NCBI GenBank assembly: GCA_964480695.1
Contig: CAYZPO010000002.1
Location: forward strand, 1-39,220
Source: CAZDDW01 sp964480695
GTDB lineage: Bacteria > Patescibacteriota > Patescibacteriia > UBA9934 > CAZDDW01
Direction: 5' to 3'
DNA: 39,220 nucleotides
Part shown: positions 18,483 through 23,967 of the stretch, in pieces
How the letters are laid out: every line of letters begins with the position of its first letter
Numbering within the stretch: position 1 is the first letter of the stretch
The notes under the pieces: generated by a model
Databases searched by the model: none
What the model saw: the letters and a program-made list of their open reading frames with translations, nothing else
What the model was told of the DNA's origin: nothing
Position numbers and translations under genes: made by a program

Positions 18483-18506
18483 GGAGTGACAGCCTTTAGG
18501 CTGTTA
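18483..18506 (-). repeat. TAAA-loop hairpin repeat, copy a
   Basis: Read on the - strand this is TAACAGCC-TAAA-GGCTGTCACTCC: a 6-bp stem ACAGCC/GGCTGT, loop TAAA and flank CACTCC. With copy b, 6 bp away and inverted, it forms a REP-like inverted pair in the gap between the glycosyltransferase and riboflavin genes. Confidence 0.75.
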
Positions 18507-18512
18507 CCTAGA

Positions 18513-18536
18513 TAACAAGCTAAAGCTTGTCATTCC
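18513..18536 (+). repeat. TAAA-loop hairpin repeat, copy b
   Basis: Stem ACAAGC/GCTTGT, loop TAAA, flank CATTCC. It ends 3 bp before the riboflavin kinase start codon, so it would lie directly in that gene's 5' leader. It is inverted relative to copy a. Confidence 0.75.
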
Positions 18537-18539
18537 GAT

Positions 18540-18887
18540 ATGATAGTTAAAGGTACAGTAATTAAGGGAGCCGGTAGGAGCCGGCTCTTTGGATATCCTA
18601 CAGCTAATGTGGGATATAAACAGGAGCCAGATTTGGCATCCGGAGTTTATGTTGGACAAGCGACTGTGGACGATCAGACCTATCCATGCGTGATCTGTTT
18701 TACAGACACCAAACTGTTTGAGGTCCACTTGTTCGGCCATGATCAGGATTTGTATGACCAAGAGCTTCAGGTCGAAGTTGGACAAAAGGTGAGTGATTTG
18801 AAAAAGTGTGATAGTCTTGAGGAGCTGAAAGAAAAGATCGAGCAGGACATTGCTCAAGCCAAAAAAATCCTATGTTTACCGGAATAA
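18540..18887 (+). CDS. stand-alone riboflavin kinase
   Basis: This 115-residue protein matches the C-terminal flavokinase domain of RibF. Visible motifs are GRSRLFGYPTANV (residues 12-24), the GVY turn, EVHLFGHDQDLYDQEL and a C-terminal SLEELKEKIEQDI helix. It would phosphorylate riboflavin to FMN. The N-terminal FAD synthetase domain of the usual bifunctional enzyme (about 300 residues) is absent, so FAD would need another enzyme. It overlaps riboflavin synthase by 16 bp. No Shine-Dalgarno is seen; the hairpin repeat sits at its start. Confidence 0.85.
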   Translation: MIVKGTVIKGAGRSRLFGYPTANVGYKQEPDLASGVYVGQATVDDQTYPCVICFTDTKLFEVHLFGHDQDLYDQELQVEVGQKVSDLKKCDSLEELKEKIEQDIAQAKKILCLPE

Positions 18888-19447
18888 TTAAATATTTTGG
18901 CCAGGCCTCAGTTCAGGAGAGCCAGATCAAGATCAAGTGTCCTAAGATCGTATCTAAGATTGAGATCGGGAGTTCAGTTTGTGTCAGCGGGGTTTGTTTA
19001 ACTGCAACGCAGATTGATCGTGATGGTTTTGTGGCCGAAGTTATGCCACAGACGCTGAGACTGACTACATTTGATGATCTTGAACCAAGCACTCGAGTTA
19101 ATCTCGAGCCCTCGCTGCGACTCGGAGATGAGATCGGCGGACATTTTATTTATGGACATGTTGATGGGGTAGGCGAGGTCGTCCGAGTTTACTCTGAAGG
19201 CGACGCTCGTATCCTGTCGATTCAAGTGCCTGAGTCCTTGTCAAAATATTTAGTTCCGCAAGGATCGATTGCGATCGATGGAGTTAGTTTGACCATGGCT
19301 AACGTGTCAGACAATACCCTTGAGGTATCTTTGATTCAAGAGACATTAGAGCGGACCACCTTGTCGGATTTGAAAGCAGGTGATAGGGTGAATCTGGAAG
19401 CAGACATGATGATCAAATATTTTTCAAAAATGCATGAACAAAAATAG
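18872..19447 (+). CDS. ribE: riboflavin synthase alpha chain
   Basis: This 191-residue protein begins with the canonical MFTGII. It has two lumazine-binding repeats: one around VCVSGVCLTA and LGGHFIYGHVDG-like sequence (residues 30-95), the other around IAIDGVSLTMA, LIQETLERTTL and GDRVNLEAD (residues 130-185). It converts two 6,7-dimethyl-8-ribityllumazine molecules to riboflavin plus a pyrimidine. It overlaps the kinase at its 5' end and ribH by 14 bp at its 3' end, so the three are translationally coupled. The length is slightly short for the family because the C-terminal tail is trimmed. Confidence 0.93.
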   Translation: MFTGIIKYFGQASVQESQIKIKCPKIVSKIEIGSSVCVSGVCLTATQIDRDGFVAEVMPQTLRLTTFDDLEPSTRVNLEPSLRLGDEIGGHFIYGHVDGVGEVVRVYSEGDARILSIQVPESLSKYLVPQGSIAIDGVSLTMANVSDNTLEVSLIQETLERTTLSDLKAGDRVNLEADMMIKYFSKMHEQK

Positions 19448-19886
19448 GTATCAACAATTTTCTGGAGCAGGCCGGAAGTTCGCTATTGTGCGAGCGCGTT
19501 TTAATGAAGAAATAACAGGCGGCCTTCTCGAAGGTTGTCGAGCAACTTTGCTCAAAGCCAGTGTGTCTGAGAACGATATCACAGCGGTCGAAGTACCAGG
19601 CTCGTTTGAGATTTGCTACACAGTAGAGAAACTAGCTCAGAGCAAGAAGTTCGATGCAATAATTTGTCTTGGGGCGATTATCAAGGGCGAGACAACTCAT
19701 GATGAGCATTTAGCAGCTGCTGTTTACGAGGCAATGCAGTCCGTGACTCGTAAGTATTTGATTCCAGTTTCAGCTGGAGTGATTACAACAAAAAATCTCG
19801 AACAGGCACAACGCCGTTCGAGCGGGGAACTGAATCGGGGAATAGAAGCCGCCAAGGTGGCTCTTGAGATGGTGAATCTAGACTAG
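19434..19886 (+). CDS. ribH: 6,7-dimethyl-8-ribityllumazine synthase
   Basis: This 150-residue protein has the family motifs in order: RARFNEEITGGLLEG, VEVPGSFEI, CLGAIIKGETTHDEH (with the catalytic His region), VSAGVITT and EQAQRRS. It condenses 5-amino-6-ribitylaminouracil with dihydroxybutanone phosphate. Its product is used by the gene just upstream. It ends convergently with rimK, with a 9-bp overlap. The upstream enzymes of the pathway (RibA, RibB, RibD) are not in this window. Confidence 0.93.
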   Translation: MNKNRYQQFSGAGRKFAIVRARFNEEITGGLLEGCRATLLKASVSENDITAVEVPGSFEICYTVEKLAQSKKFDAIICLGAIIKGETTHDEHLAAAVYEAMQSVTRKYLIPVSAGVITTKNLEQAQRRSSGELNRGIEAAKVALEMVNLD

Positions 19887-20888
19887 CGATTCCAAATACT
19901 CGATAATGTGAGAAGCGACATCAATTTTGGTCGCTTTTTCTAATTCTTCAAATCCTGGGTTGGAGTTCACCTCAAGCACGAGCGGTCCACGATCTGAACG
20001 AATGATATCAACTCCGGCAACGTCCAAGTCGAACGCCTGGGCTGCCTTCAGAGAGATCGCACGCTCTTCATCTGTTAACTCAACCGGTCGTCCTGAACCG
20101 TTCAGGTGTGCGTTAGCGCGAAAGTCTGTTTCAGAGGCTACACGCTCCATGGCTGCTACAATTTTGTCTCCGACGACAAAAATGCGTAAATCAGACCGGA
20201 TCAAAGATCCGTTAGAATATTTTTCTAAGCCATCTCTGATGGCGTTTGGTTTAATAAACTCTTGTAAGATAACCGGATTACGATCACGCACGTTCAGATA
20301 ATCAACGATCGGTTGCATGGTCTCCTGATCCTTAGCTAGAAATACTCCACGACCGTGCGTACCAAAAGCGATTTTGATAATTACTGGATACCCGAGTTGC
20401 TCAGCCGCAGCTCGAGCGTTCTTGGGATGTCGAACAATGATCGAGCGAGGCTGAGGAATCTGCTTCTGATCTAACAACATGGTCATGGCTAGTTTGTTCT
20501 TTGAGACCGAGAACGTGGGCATGCCATTAACAACACAATAGCCAGCGTTTTTTAATATCTCCGCCGTCACCGTGTGTAAACTCGGTTCACCGGTAATCGC
20601 TGCCCGTGCCAGAATCAGATCAAACTCACCCAGTGTTTCGCCATCATACTGGATACTCCCTCTCTTTTTCCCGCCGCTGGCGGGACCCCGCCCTGTTTTG
20701 TCTGGCGGGGCGAAGGAGGGGGTTGGGGGGAGGTTCTGGGTAAAATCAAAAGTAAACAAAGGCTCATACAACATCTGCACGGCGTGTCCTTTTTTTTGAG
20801 CGGCTTCAAAAATCCGCCGCGATCCATAAGACGTAGGAAATCCATGTTCAGGAATTTTTCTGGTAAAAACGAGAATACCAATTTTCAT
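19878..20888 (-). CDS. RimK-type ATP-grasp ligase
   Basis: This 336-residue protein has an N-terminal preATP-grasp domain (MKIGIL…) and an ATP-grasp domain. Its motifs are KNKLAMTMLLDQKQIPQP, GYPVIIKIAFGTHGRGVFLA, DLRIFVVGDKIVAAMERV, DFRANAHLNGSG and LVLEVNSNPGFEELE, close to RimK (ribosomal protein S6 glutamate ligase) and LysX/MptN relatives. It would ligate an amino acid, probably glutamate, to a carboxylate. Between about residues 51 and 79 there is a Pro/Gly-rich stretch absent from the family, coded by the palindromic insert at 20656-20737. The start ATG lies 9 bp after a -10 element, so the mRNA may be leaderless. Confidence 0.85.
   Translation of the reverse strand: MKIGILVFTRKIPEHGFPTSYGSRRIFEAAQKKGHAVQMLYEPLFTFDFTQNLPPTPSFAPPDKTGRGPASGGKKRGSIQYDGETLGEFDLILARAAITGEPSLHTVTAEILKNAGYCVVNGMPTFSVSKNKLAMTMLLDQKQIPQPRSIIVRHPKNARAAAEQLGYPVIIKIAFGTHGRGVFLAKDQETMQPIVDYLNVRDRNPVILQEFIKPNAIRDGLEKYSNGSLIRSDLRIFVVGDKIVAAMERVASETDFRANAHLNGSGRPVELTDEERAISLKAAQAFDLDVAGVDIIRSDRGPLVLEVNSNPGFEELEKATKIDVASHIIEYLESLV
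20656..20737 (-). repeat. GC-rich palindromic element inserted in frame in the rimK-like gene
   Basis: It holds two strong hairpins: CCCGCC-GCT-GGCGGG (20670-20684) and CCCCGCC…GGCGGGG (20686-20710), flanked by a C-rich and a G-rich run. The composition is unlike the surrounding gene, and the translation (PPDKTGRGPASGGKK) is low complexity. The reading frame is kept. The exact boundaries are estimates. Confidence 0.7.
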
Positions 20889-20897
20889 ACGCTTTCT

Positions 20898-20926
20898 ATC
20901 CTACGTTAAAGCCAAATGATTGACAA
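20898..20926 (-). promoter_or_regulatory. promoter of the rimK-like gene
   Basis: On the - strand: TTGTCA, 17-bp spacer, TAGGAT; the -10 ends 9 bp before the ATG. Its -35 overlaps the -35 of the divergent promoter (TTGACAA on one strand, TTGTCAA on the other). Confidence 0.5.
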
Positions 20927-20948
20927 GTAGCCTGGAGCGTGGTTAAAT
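20920..20948 (+). promoter_or_regulatory. sigma70-type promoter for the membrane peptide/lipoprotein pair
   Basis: TTGACA (20920-20925), 17-bp spacer, TTAAAT (20943-20948). The predicted leader is about 25 nt and contains a purine-rich ribosome binding site, AAAGGGG, about 9 nt before the ATG. Confidence 0.65.
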
Positions 20949-20979
20949 TTTCTCGAATCTGTTCAAAGGGGATGATTCG

Positions 20980-21096
20980 ATGAAAAAAAGAGGACCTTTC
21001 TTCTGTATCCTGGTCTCCGTGGCGATCGTGCTTGCTGTGACTGGTCTGATCCTGAGCATCTTCGGTCCCATGGCTGCCCTGTCCATCGTCAAGTAG
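20980..21096 (+). CDS. 38-residue single-helix membrane peptide
   Basis: The translation begins MKKRGPFFCILVSVAIVLAV: a basic N-terminus, one hydrophobic helix (about residues 7-28) and a short tail ending SIVK. It has its own promoter and a ribosome binding site and is followed 11 bp later by the lipoprotein gene, so the two form a small operon. It could be a membrane microprotein or a signal-anchor peptide. No family is recognised. Confidence 0.55.
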   Translation: MKKRGPFFCILVSVAIVLAVTGLILSIFGPMAALSIVK

Positions 21097-21107
21097 GAGG
21101 AAAGAAC

Positions 21108-21710
21108 ATGAAGAACGCTATCGGGATGATCGCCGGGGGCCTGCTCGGTCTGGCCTTCCTGGCCTCGTCGTGTGCTGGTGGTGACCAGATCGCAGACGAG
21201 GAGACGTCGGTCAATCCGGAGTCGATCAAGGGTGATCAACTCATCATCGAGACCAATGAAGGTGAGAAGATCGAGGTCGACCGGATCATGCAGGTGGTTT
21301 TCCCCATGAACTTTCTGGACCCAGGACAGAACAAGCTTCTGGTTTTCCAGGATCTGGGAATCGAGCATCCGGATCCAGAGAAGCAGATCGTGCCGTGTCC
21401 CGAAACCGAGGGTCGGGTGGAAGTCCAGTTTCTGGAGCCGAGTCAATCGTCTCCGGTCCAGTTCTATCACCTCCCAGGTCAGCGACCCGGTCTGGTGGTC
21501 AGCTACAAATACTGGTCCATTGACAACACCTTCTATCTTCCGGAAGGTTCGTACCTCGAGGACCTTACGGTCGATGAGACCCAGGTCAAGATCGTCTACC
21601 AGTACCAGGCAACTGAAGAGACTGATGAGGTCGCCAAACCCTTCGATGGCCTTGCACCACCGTTCTACGAGACCGAAGACAGTGCTGGCAAGCAGGTCGT
21701 CGTGGACTGA
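21108..21710 (+). CDS. putative lipoprotein of unknown function
   Basis: This 200-residue protein has a signal sequence with a lipobox-like LASSC (Cys22) followed by an acidic mature part. The start is marked by a strong Shine-Dalgarno, AGGAGGAAAG, ending 3 bp before the ATG. The mature protein is soluble and Glu/Asp/Gln-rich with a segment like VVSYKYWSIDNTFYLPEGSY. Codons are GC-rich (GTC, CTG, ATC, GAG), visibly unlike neighbours such as ribH. It ends in a clear terminator. The -3 position of the lipobox is Ala, not the usual Leu, so lipidation is likely but not certain. No known domain is recognised. Confidence 0.75.
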   Translation: MKNAIGMIAGGLLGLAFLASSCAGGDQIADEETSVNPESIKGDQLIIETNEGEKIEVDRIMQVVFPMNFLDPGQNKLLVFQDLGIEHPDPEKQIVPCPETEGRVEVQFLEPSQSSPVQFYHLPGQRPGLVVSYKYWSIDNTFYLPEGSYLEDLTVDETQVKIVYQYQATEETDEVAKPFDGLAPPFYETEDSAGKQVVVD

Positions 21711-21751
21711 GTTCCTTCCTTCGGGCAAGTCCGCCCAACTCCCTCAAACGC

Positions 21752-21792
21752 AACGCCCTAGTGGTCCGACCCACCAGGGCGTTTGTAGTTTA
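21752..21792 (+). terminator. intrinsic terminator after the lipoprotein gene
   Basis: Outer stem AACGCCCT/AGGGCGTT (21752-21759 with 21776-21783) and inner stem GTGG/CCAC, followed by a modest T-rich run (TTGTAGTTT). Confidence 0.75.
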
Positions 21793-21960
21793 AGAGGGGA
21801 GGAGAAGGGCTAGATGAGCTAGAAGAGAAAGAAGGGAAGAGGGGATTTCAGAGATGATAACAATGGATAACCGGCCGGTGAGCTACTGTCGAAACTTACG
21901 CTCGGGTGTACACAAAGAACATCCGGTCGGCTATTCTTTGTGTGCGTGTTTTGGTCTAAT
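21793..21960 (+). other. purine-rich tract and hairpin, no convincing gene
   Basis: Bases 21793-21845 are almost all A and G on the + strand. Bases 21910-21943 form a 10-bp hairpin, ACACAAAGAA/TTCTTTGTGT, followed by GCGTGTTTT, which could act as a second + strand terminator. A 38-codon frame at 21854-21970 is discussed under rejected items. Confidence 0.4.
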
Positions 21961-21994
21961 AAAAAAGTGAACGACGCTGTCGAAGACAGCGTCG
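21961..21994 (-). terminator. intrinsic terminator of rnpB
   Basis: A 10-bp stem CGACGCTGTC-GAA-GACAGCGTCG (+ strand 21972-21994) is followed on the - strand by a T-rich run (TTCACTTTTTTATT). Confidence 0.85.
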
Positions 21995-21997
21995 GAG

Positions 21998-22443
21998 TTG
22001 AAGGGGTAGGGCCGGCCCCTGTAGTGCATCAGAAGGGGCTTCCCCCCCGACCGCTTTGATCCCAAAGGATCTTGCTTTCGCTTCAGCGGCCGGCCCATAA
22101 GTTAATTTAACTATAGCACACCTTGTTTAAGTTGTTAATTTCAATACCCGGACACGTGAAGTCCGGGCATTCGACGCGAGTAGGTTAGATTAGACCTTGC
22201 TCTGCAAGCGGTTTCCGTTAGGATTAACCAAGTAGCTCTGATATGGGCTAATGCGATGAGTCTATTCGCTCACCGATCATTGCTACTAACCGCTCTTATA
22301 CCACTTCAGTTCCGATTTTGGGTTAGGACCCTCACGGCGTTACCACCCACTGAAGAAGGGCTCCGGCTACACAGATCGTTGTCCAGGAGTTTGGCGACAA
22401 CTTAAATCTGCGTAGGTGACGGACACTCATGTGCTTCCTTCAA
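21998..22443 (-). ncRNA. rnpB: RNase P RNA
   Basis: Several RNase P RNA landmarks occur in order on the - strand: GGTGGTAACGCC, GGTATAAGAGC, GGAAACCGC and then GAGCAAGGTCTAAT (canonical GGUAAACC…GAGCAAGGCCAAAU), then CTACAGGGGCCGGC, resembling the CR-V core. The ends pair as P1: TTGAAGG at the 5' end with CCTTCAA at the 3' end. Next inside, AGTGT-CC-GTCA pairs with TGATGCACT as P2, and CTACGCAGAT pairs with ATCTGTGTAG as a P3-like helix. A terminator follows at once and a promoter lies upstream. The CR-I/P4 core is less canonical than usual (TAGCCGGAGCCC), so the fold is divergent. The RNA would cleave 5' leaders from pre-tRNAs. Confidence 0.75.
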
Positions 22444-22514
22444 GTATTTTGGTCACACATGGGGTCTACTTGCGGAAAAACGCAAGCGCTCTGGGTAACA
22501 TGACTTGGCAGCAT

Positions 22515-22543
22515 AAGATAACACAGATTTAAGGATCTGTCAA
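22515..22543 (-). promoter_or_regulatory. promoter of rnpB
   Basis: On the - strand: TTGACA (22543-22538), 17-bp spacer, TATCTT (22520-22515). Transcription would start near 22508, giving about 65 nt of precursor before the P1 helix. The -35 overlaps the 24-bp palindrome. Confidence 0.65.
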
Positions 22544-22563
22544 CCCAATAGCTATTGGGTTGA
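22540..22563. repeat. perfect 24-bp palindrome between divergent promoters
   Basis: The half-site TCAACCCAATAG is followed directly by its exact reverse complement CTATTGGGTTGA. It overlaps the rnpB -35 element and lies 15 bp upstream of the -35 for the 69-residue gene, a position typical of an operator for a dimeric repressor. Confidence 0.75.
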
Positions 22564-22578
22564 TCCCATCAGACAGGA

Positions 22579-22607
22579 TTGACATAGGCGGGGTTTTGTG
22601 GTAGTCT
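22579..22607 (+). promoter_or_regulatory. sigma70-type promoter of the 69-residue gene
   Basis: TTGACA (22579-22584), 17-bp spacer, TAGTCT (22602-22607). The leader would be about 85 nt, which is long compared with other genes here. Confidence 0.6.
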
Positions 22608-22700
22608 GGTTCCTCGCCGTGGAATTCGTACTCTAGGCAGTCAAGCCAAAGGAAGGAGTTCGGATAATCTGGACTCACAACACCCGACTCGGGAGTTAAC

Positions 22701-22910
22701 ATGAGTACGAACGGTGATAGCGATAGTCCTTCCGCAACTACTTCAACCTTGGGTCACGTTTCCACGTGGGATACTCCTTGGACTGAAGAACATTGGAGAG
22801 CCCTTGAGGAAGACATCGAGTCTATGCGTGAGCGTCTCGAAGAGGCGGATCGTATTTTCTTCGGTGATTGTCTCGAGGATGCTTTCGGGATCAAACCCGA
22901 AGAGTCCTGA
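22701..22910 (+). CDS. small acidic protein with predicted coiled coil
   Basis: This 69-residue protein has a Ser/Thr-rich N-terminus (1-20), then an acidic, charged helix (about 28-52, EEHWRALEEDIESMRERLEE) that suits a coiled coil, and a single Cys near residue 57. It has a promoter, a Shine-Dalgarno GGGAG 5 bp before the ATG, and a strong terminator, so it is a complete monocistronic gene despite its size. No family is recognised. Its start region is GC-richer than the core genes. Confidence 0.7.
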   Translation: MSTNGDSDSPSATTSTLGHVSTWDTPWTEEHWRALEEDIESMRERLEEADRIFFGDCLEDAFGIKPEES

Positions 22911-22921
22911 CCCATTTTCCA

Positions 22922-22964
22922 AACCGCGCCCGGCGAGCCTGCCTGGCGCGGTTGCCCCTTTTTA
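22922..22964 (+). terminator. intrinsic terminator of the 69-residue gene
   Basis: A 9-bp stem AACCGCGCC/GGCGCGGTT (22922-22930 with 22945-22953), followed by GCCCCTTTTTA. Confidence 0.85.
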
Positions 22965-22990
22965 TAAGACACACTAAAGTGTGTCATTCC
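22965..22990 (+). repeat. TAAA-loop hairpin repeat, copy c
   Basis: Stem ACACAC/GTGTGT (extended by one G/C pair), loop TAAA, flank CATTCC. It lies just upstream of the thioredoxin-like gene's promoter. Confidence 0.75.
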
Positions 22991-22992
22991 CA

Positions 22993-23021
22993 TTTACAAA
23001 TCAGGTCAAATAAGGTATCTT
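22993..23021 (+). promoter_or_regulatory. promoter of the thioredoxin-like/VKOR operon
   Basis: TTTACA (22993-22998), 17-bp spacer, TATCTT (23016-23021). The ATG at 23033 is only 11 bp after the -10, so the leader is about 5 nt and there is no room for a Shine-Dalgarno. Confidence 0.6.
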
Positions 23022-23032
23022 AGTTTGTACTT

Positions 23033-23515
23033 ATGGCAAAGAAAAATGCATCAAGTTATCTTTTTCTCCTAGCAGTGGTTGTTGTAGTTATCCTGTCTGG
23101 CTACGCTATTTTTACGCGCGAGAATACAGCTACTCCTGATCCAGTCGATAATGTTGTTGTAACCACTGCGAGCGAGATTGATGCGGATAAATTGGCTCAG
23201 GCCCTGACTGATCAAGGGGTTAAGTTTTACTACGCTTGGTGGTGTCCGCACTGCGAAGATCAAATCGCTCTATTTGGTAACGCTTTTGAAACTTTGGATT
23301 CCACAGATTGTGCTGAAGGAGTTGGCTCAGGTCAATTTAATCAATTCTGCACTGACCTTGGGGTTACTACCGTACCAGCCTGGGTTTGGCCTGATGGAAC
23401 TGTTTTGACCGGTGCTCGACCGTTTGAAAATTTGGCCGAGCAAGCAGGGTTAGTTCTGACTGAGATTCAGATCGAAACTGATGGTCCAACAGTTGAAGTG
23501 ATTGAAACTGAATAA
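23033..23515 (+). CDS. membrane-anchored thioredoxin-like protein (DsbA-type partner of VKOR)
   Basis: This 160-residue protein has an N-terminal hydrophobic helix (residues 8-27), a linker, and a thioredoxin-like domain with the active site WWC71-P-H-C74. The cis-Pro loop reads TTVPAWVWPDG. It would introduce or shuffle disulfides in exported proteins. The next gene, 2 bp downstream, is a VKOR homologue that would re-oxidise it, a pairing well known in bacteria lacking DsbB. The fold is shorter than DsbA and resembles the thioredoxin domain found fused to VKOR in some bacteria. Confidence 0.85.
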   Translation: MAKKNASSYLFLLAVVVVVILSGYAIFTRENTATPDPVDNVVVTTASEIDADKLAQALTDQGVKFYYAWWCPHCEDQIALFGNAFETLDSTDCAEGVGSGQFNQFCTDLGVTTVPAWVWPDGTVLTGARPFENLAEQAGLVLTEIQIETDGPTVEVIETE

Positions 23516-23517
23516 AT

Positions 23518-23967
23518 ATGCGCAAAGGTTTGGCAATAGCAATTATGATCCTGGCTCTGATCGGAGTCGGGATTTCTGTTTATTTGTTCTCAATGCACGG
23601 AACCGACATGAGCGACAAGGCCTGTGAGGTTAACGCAACGTTTAGCTGTCAGACCGTTGATCAGAGCGAGTACTCAGAAATTTTTGGAATCCCTGTGTCA
23701 TTACTAGGAATTATTGGTTACGGACTATTAGCTCTGGGAGCTTTGATGAAAGCACTGGACAAGGCCGGAGATCGAGGACTAGACTGGTTCTTGCTCCTGA
23801 CCAGTGTTGGTGGCATGGCCTTTGCCTTGTATCTGACAGCGATTGAAGCTTTTGTTTTGCACGCTTGGTGTCTGTATTGTGTTGCCCAACAGATCGACAT
23901 CCTGCTAATTTTGATCTTAGTTCTAATTTTGTTCTTCAAACAACCACGTGCTATAATTGAGTCATGA
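23518..23967 (+). CDS. VKOR-family disulfide bond oxidoreductase
   Basis: This 149-residue integral membrane protein has about four helices. It holds the family's Cys pair in the first loop (C36 and C44), the conserved Ser/Gly/Pro segment (EIFGIPVSLLG) and the active C118-L-Y-C121 at the end of a helix. It passes electrons from the thioredoxin-like partner to quinone. It is in an operon with that partner and overlaps the beta-CASP gene by 4 bp (ATGA). The stop is TGA, which shows UGA is not recoded here. Confidence 0.93.
   Translation: MRKGLAIAIMILALIGVGISVYLFSMHGTDMSDKACEVNATFSCQTVDQSEYSEIFGIPVSLLGIIGYGLLALGALMKALDKAGDRGLDWFLLLTSVGGMAFALYLTAIEAFVLHAWCLYCVAQQIDILLILILVLILFFKQPRAIIES

Noticed and set aside
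20943..21728. 261-codon open frame on the - strand
   Set aside because: It covers the + strand membrane peptide and lipoprotein genes, which have a promoter, ribosome binding sites and a terminator; the - strand translation looks like an antisense shadow of GC-rich codons.
21854..21970. 38-codon frame with three Cys on the + strand (MITMDNRPVSYC…)
   Set aside because: It has no clear promoter or close ribosome binding site, and its end runs into the terminator tract of rnpB. Part of it is explained by the 21910-21943 hairpin. It is possible but unsupported.
22009..22096. 9-bp inverted repeat GGGCCGGCC/GGCCGGCCC as a separate element
   Set aside because: It lies inside the RNase P RNA and is probably part of its fold, close to the CR-V-like core.
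21998..22443. tmRNA or SRP RNA reading of the structured region
   Set aside because: No tRNA-like T-arm or tag frame was found for tmRNA. A GAAGGAAGC stretch near 22440 recalls the SRP RNA loop, but it is better explained as the P1 helix of RNase P RNA given the matching 3' CCTTCAA.
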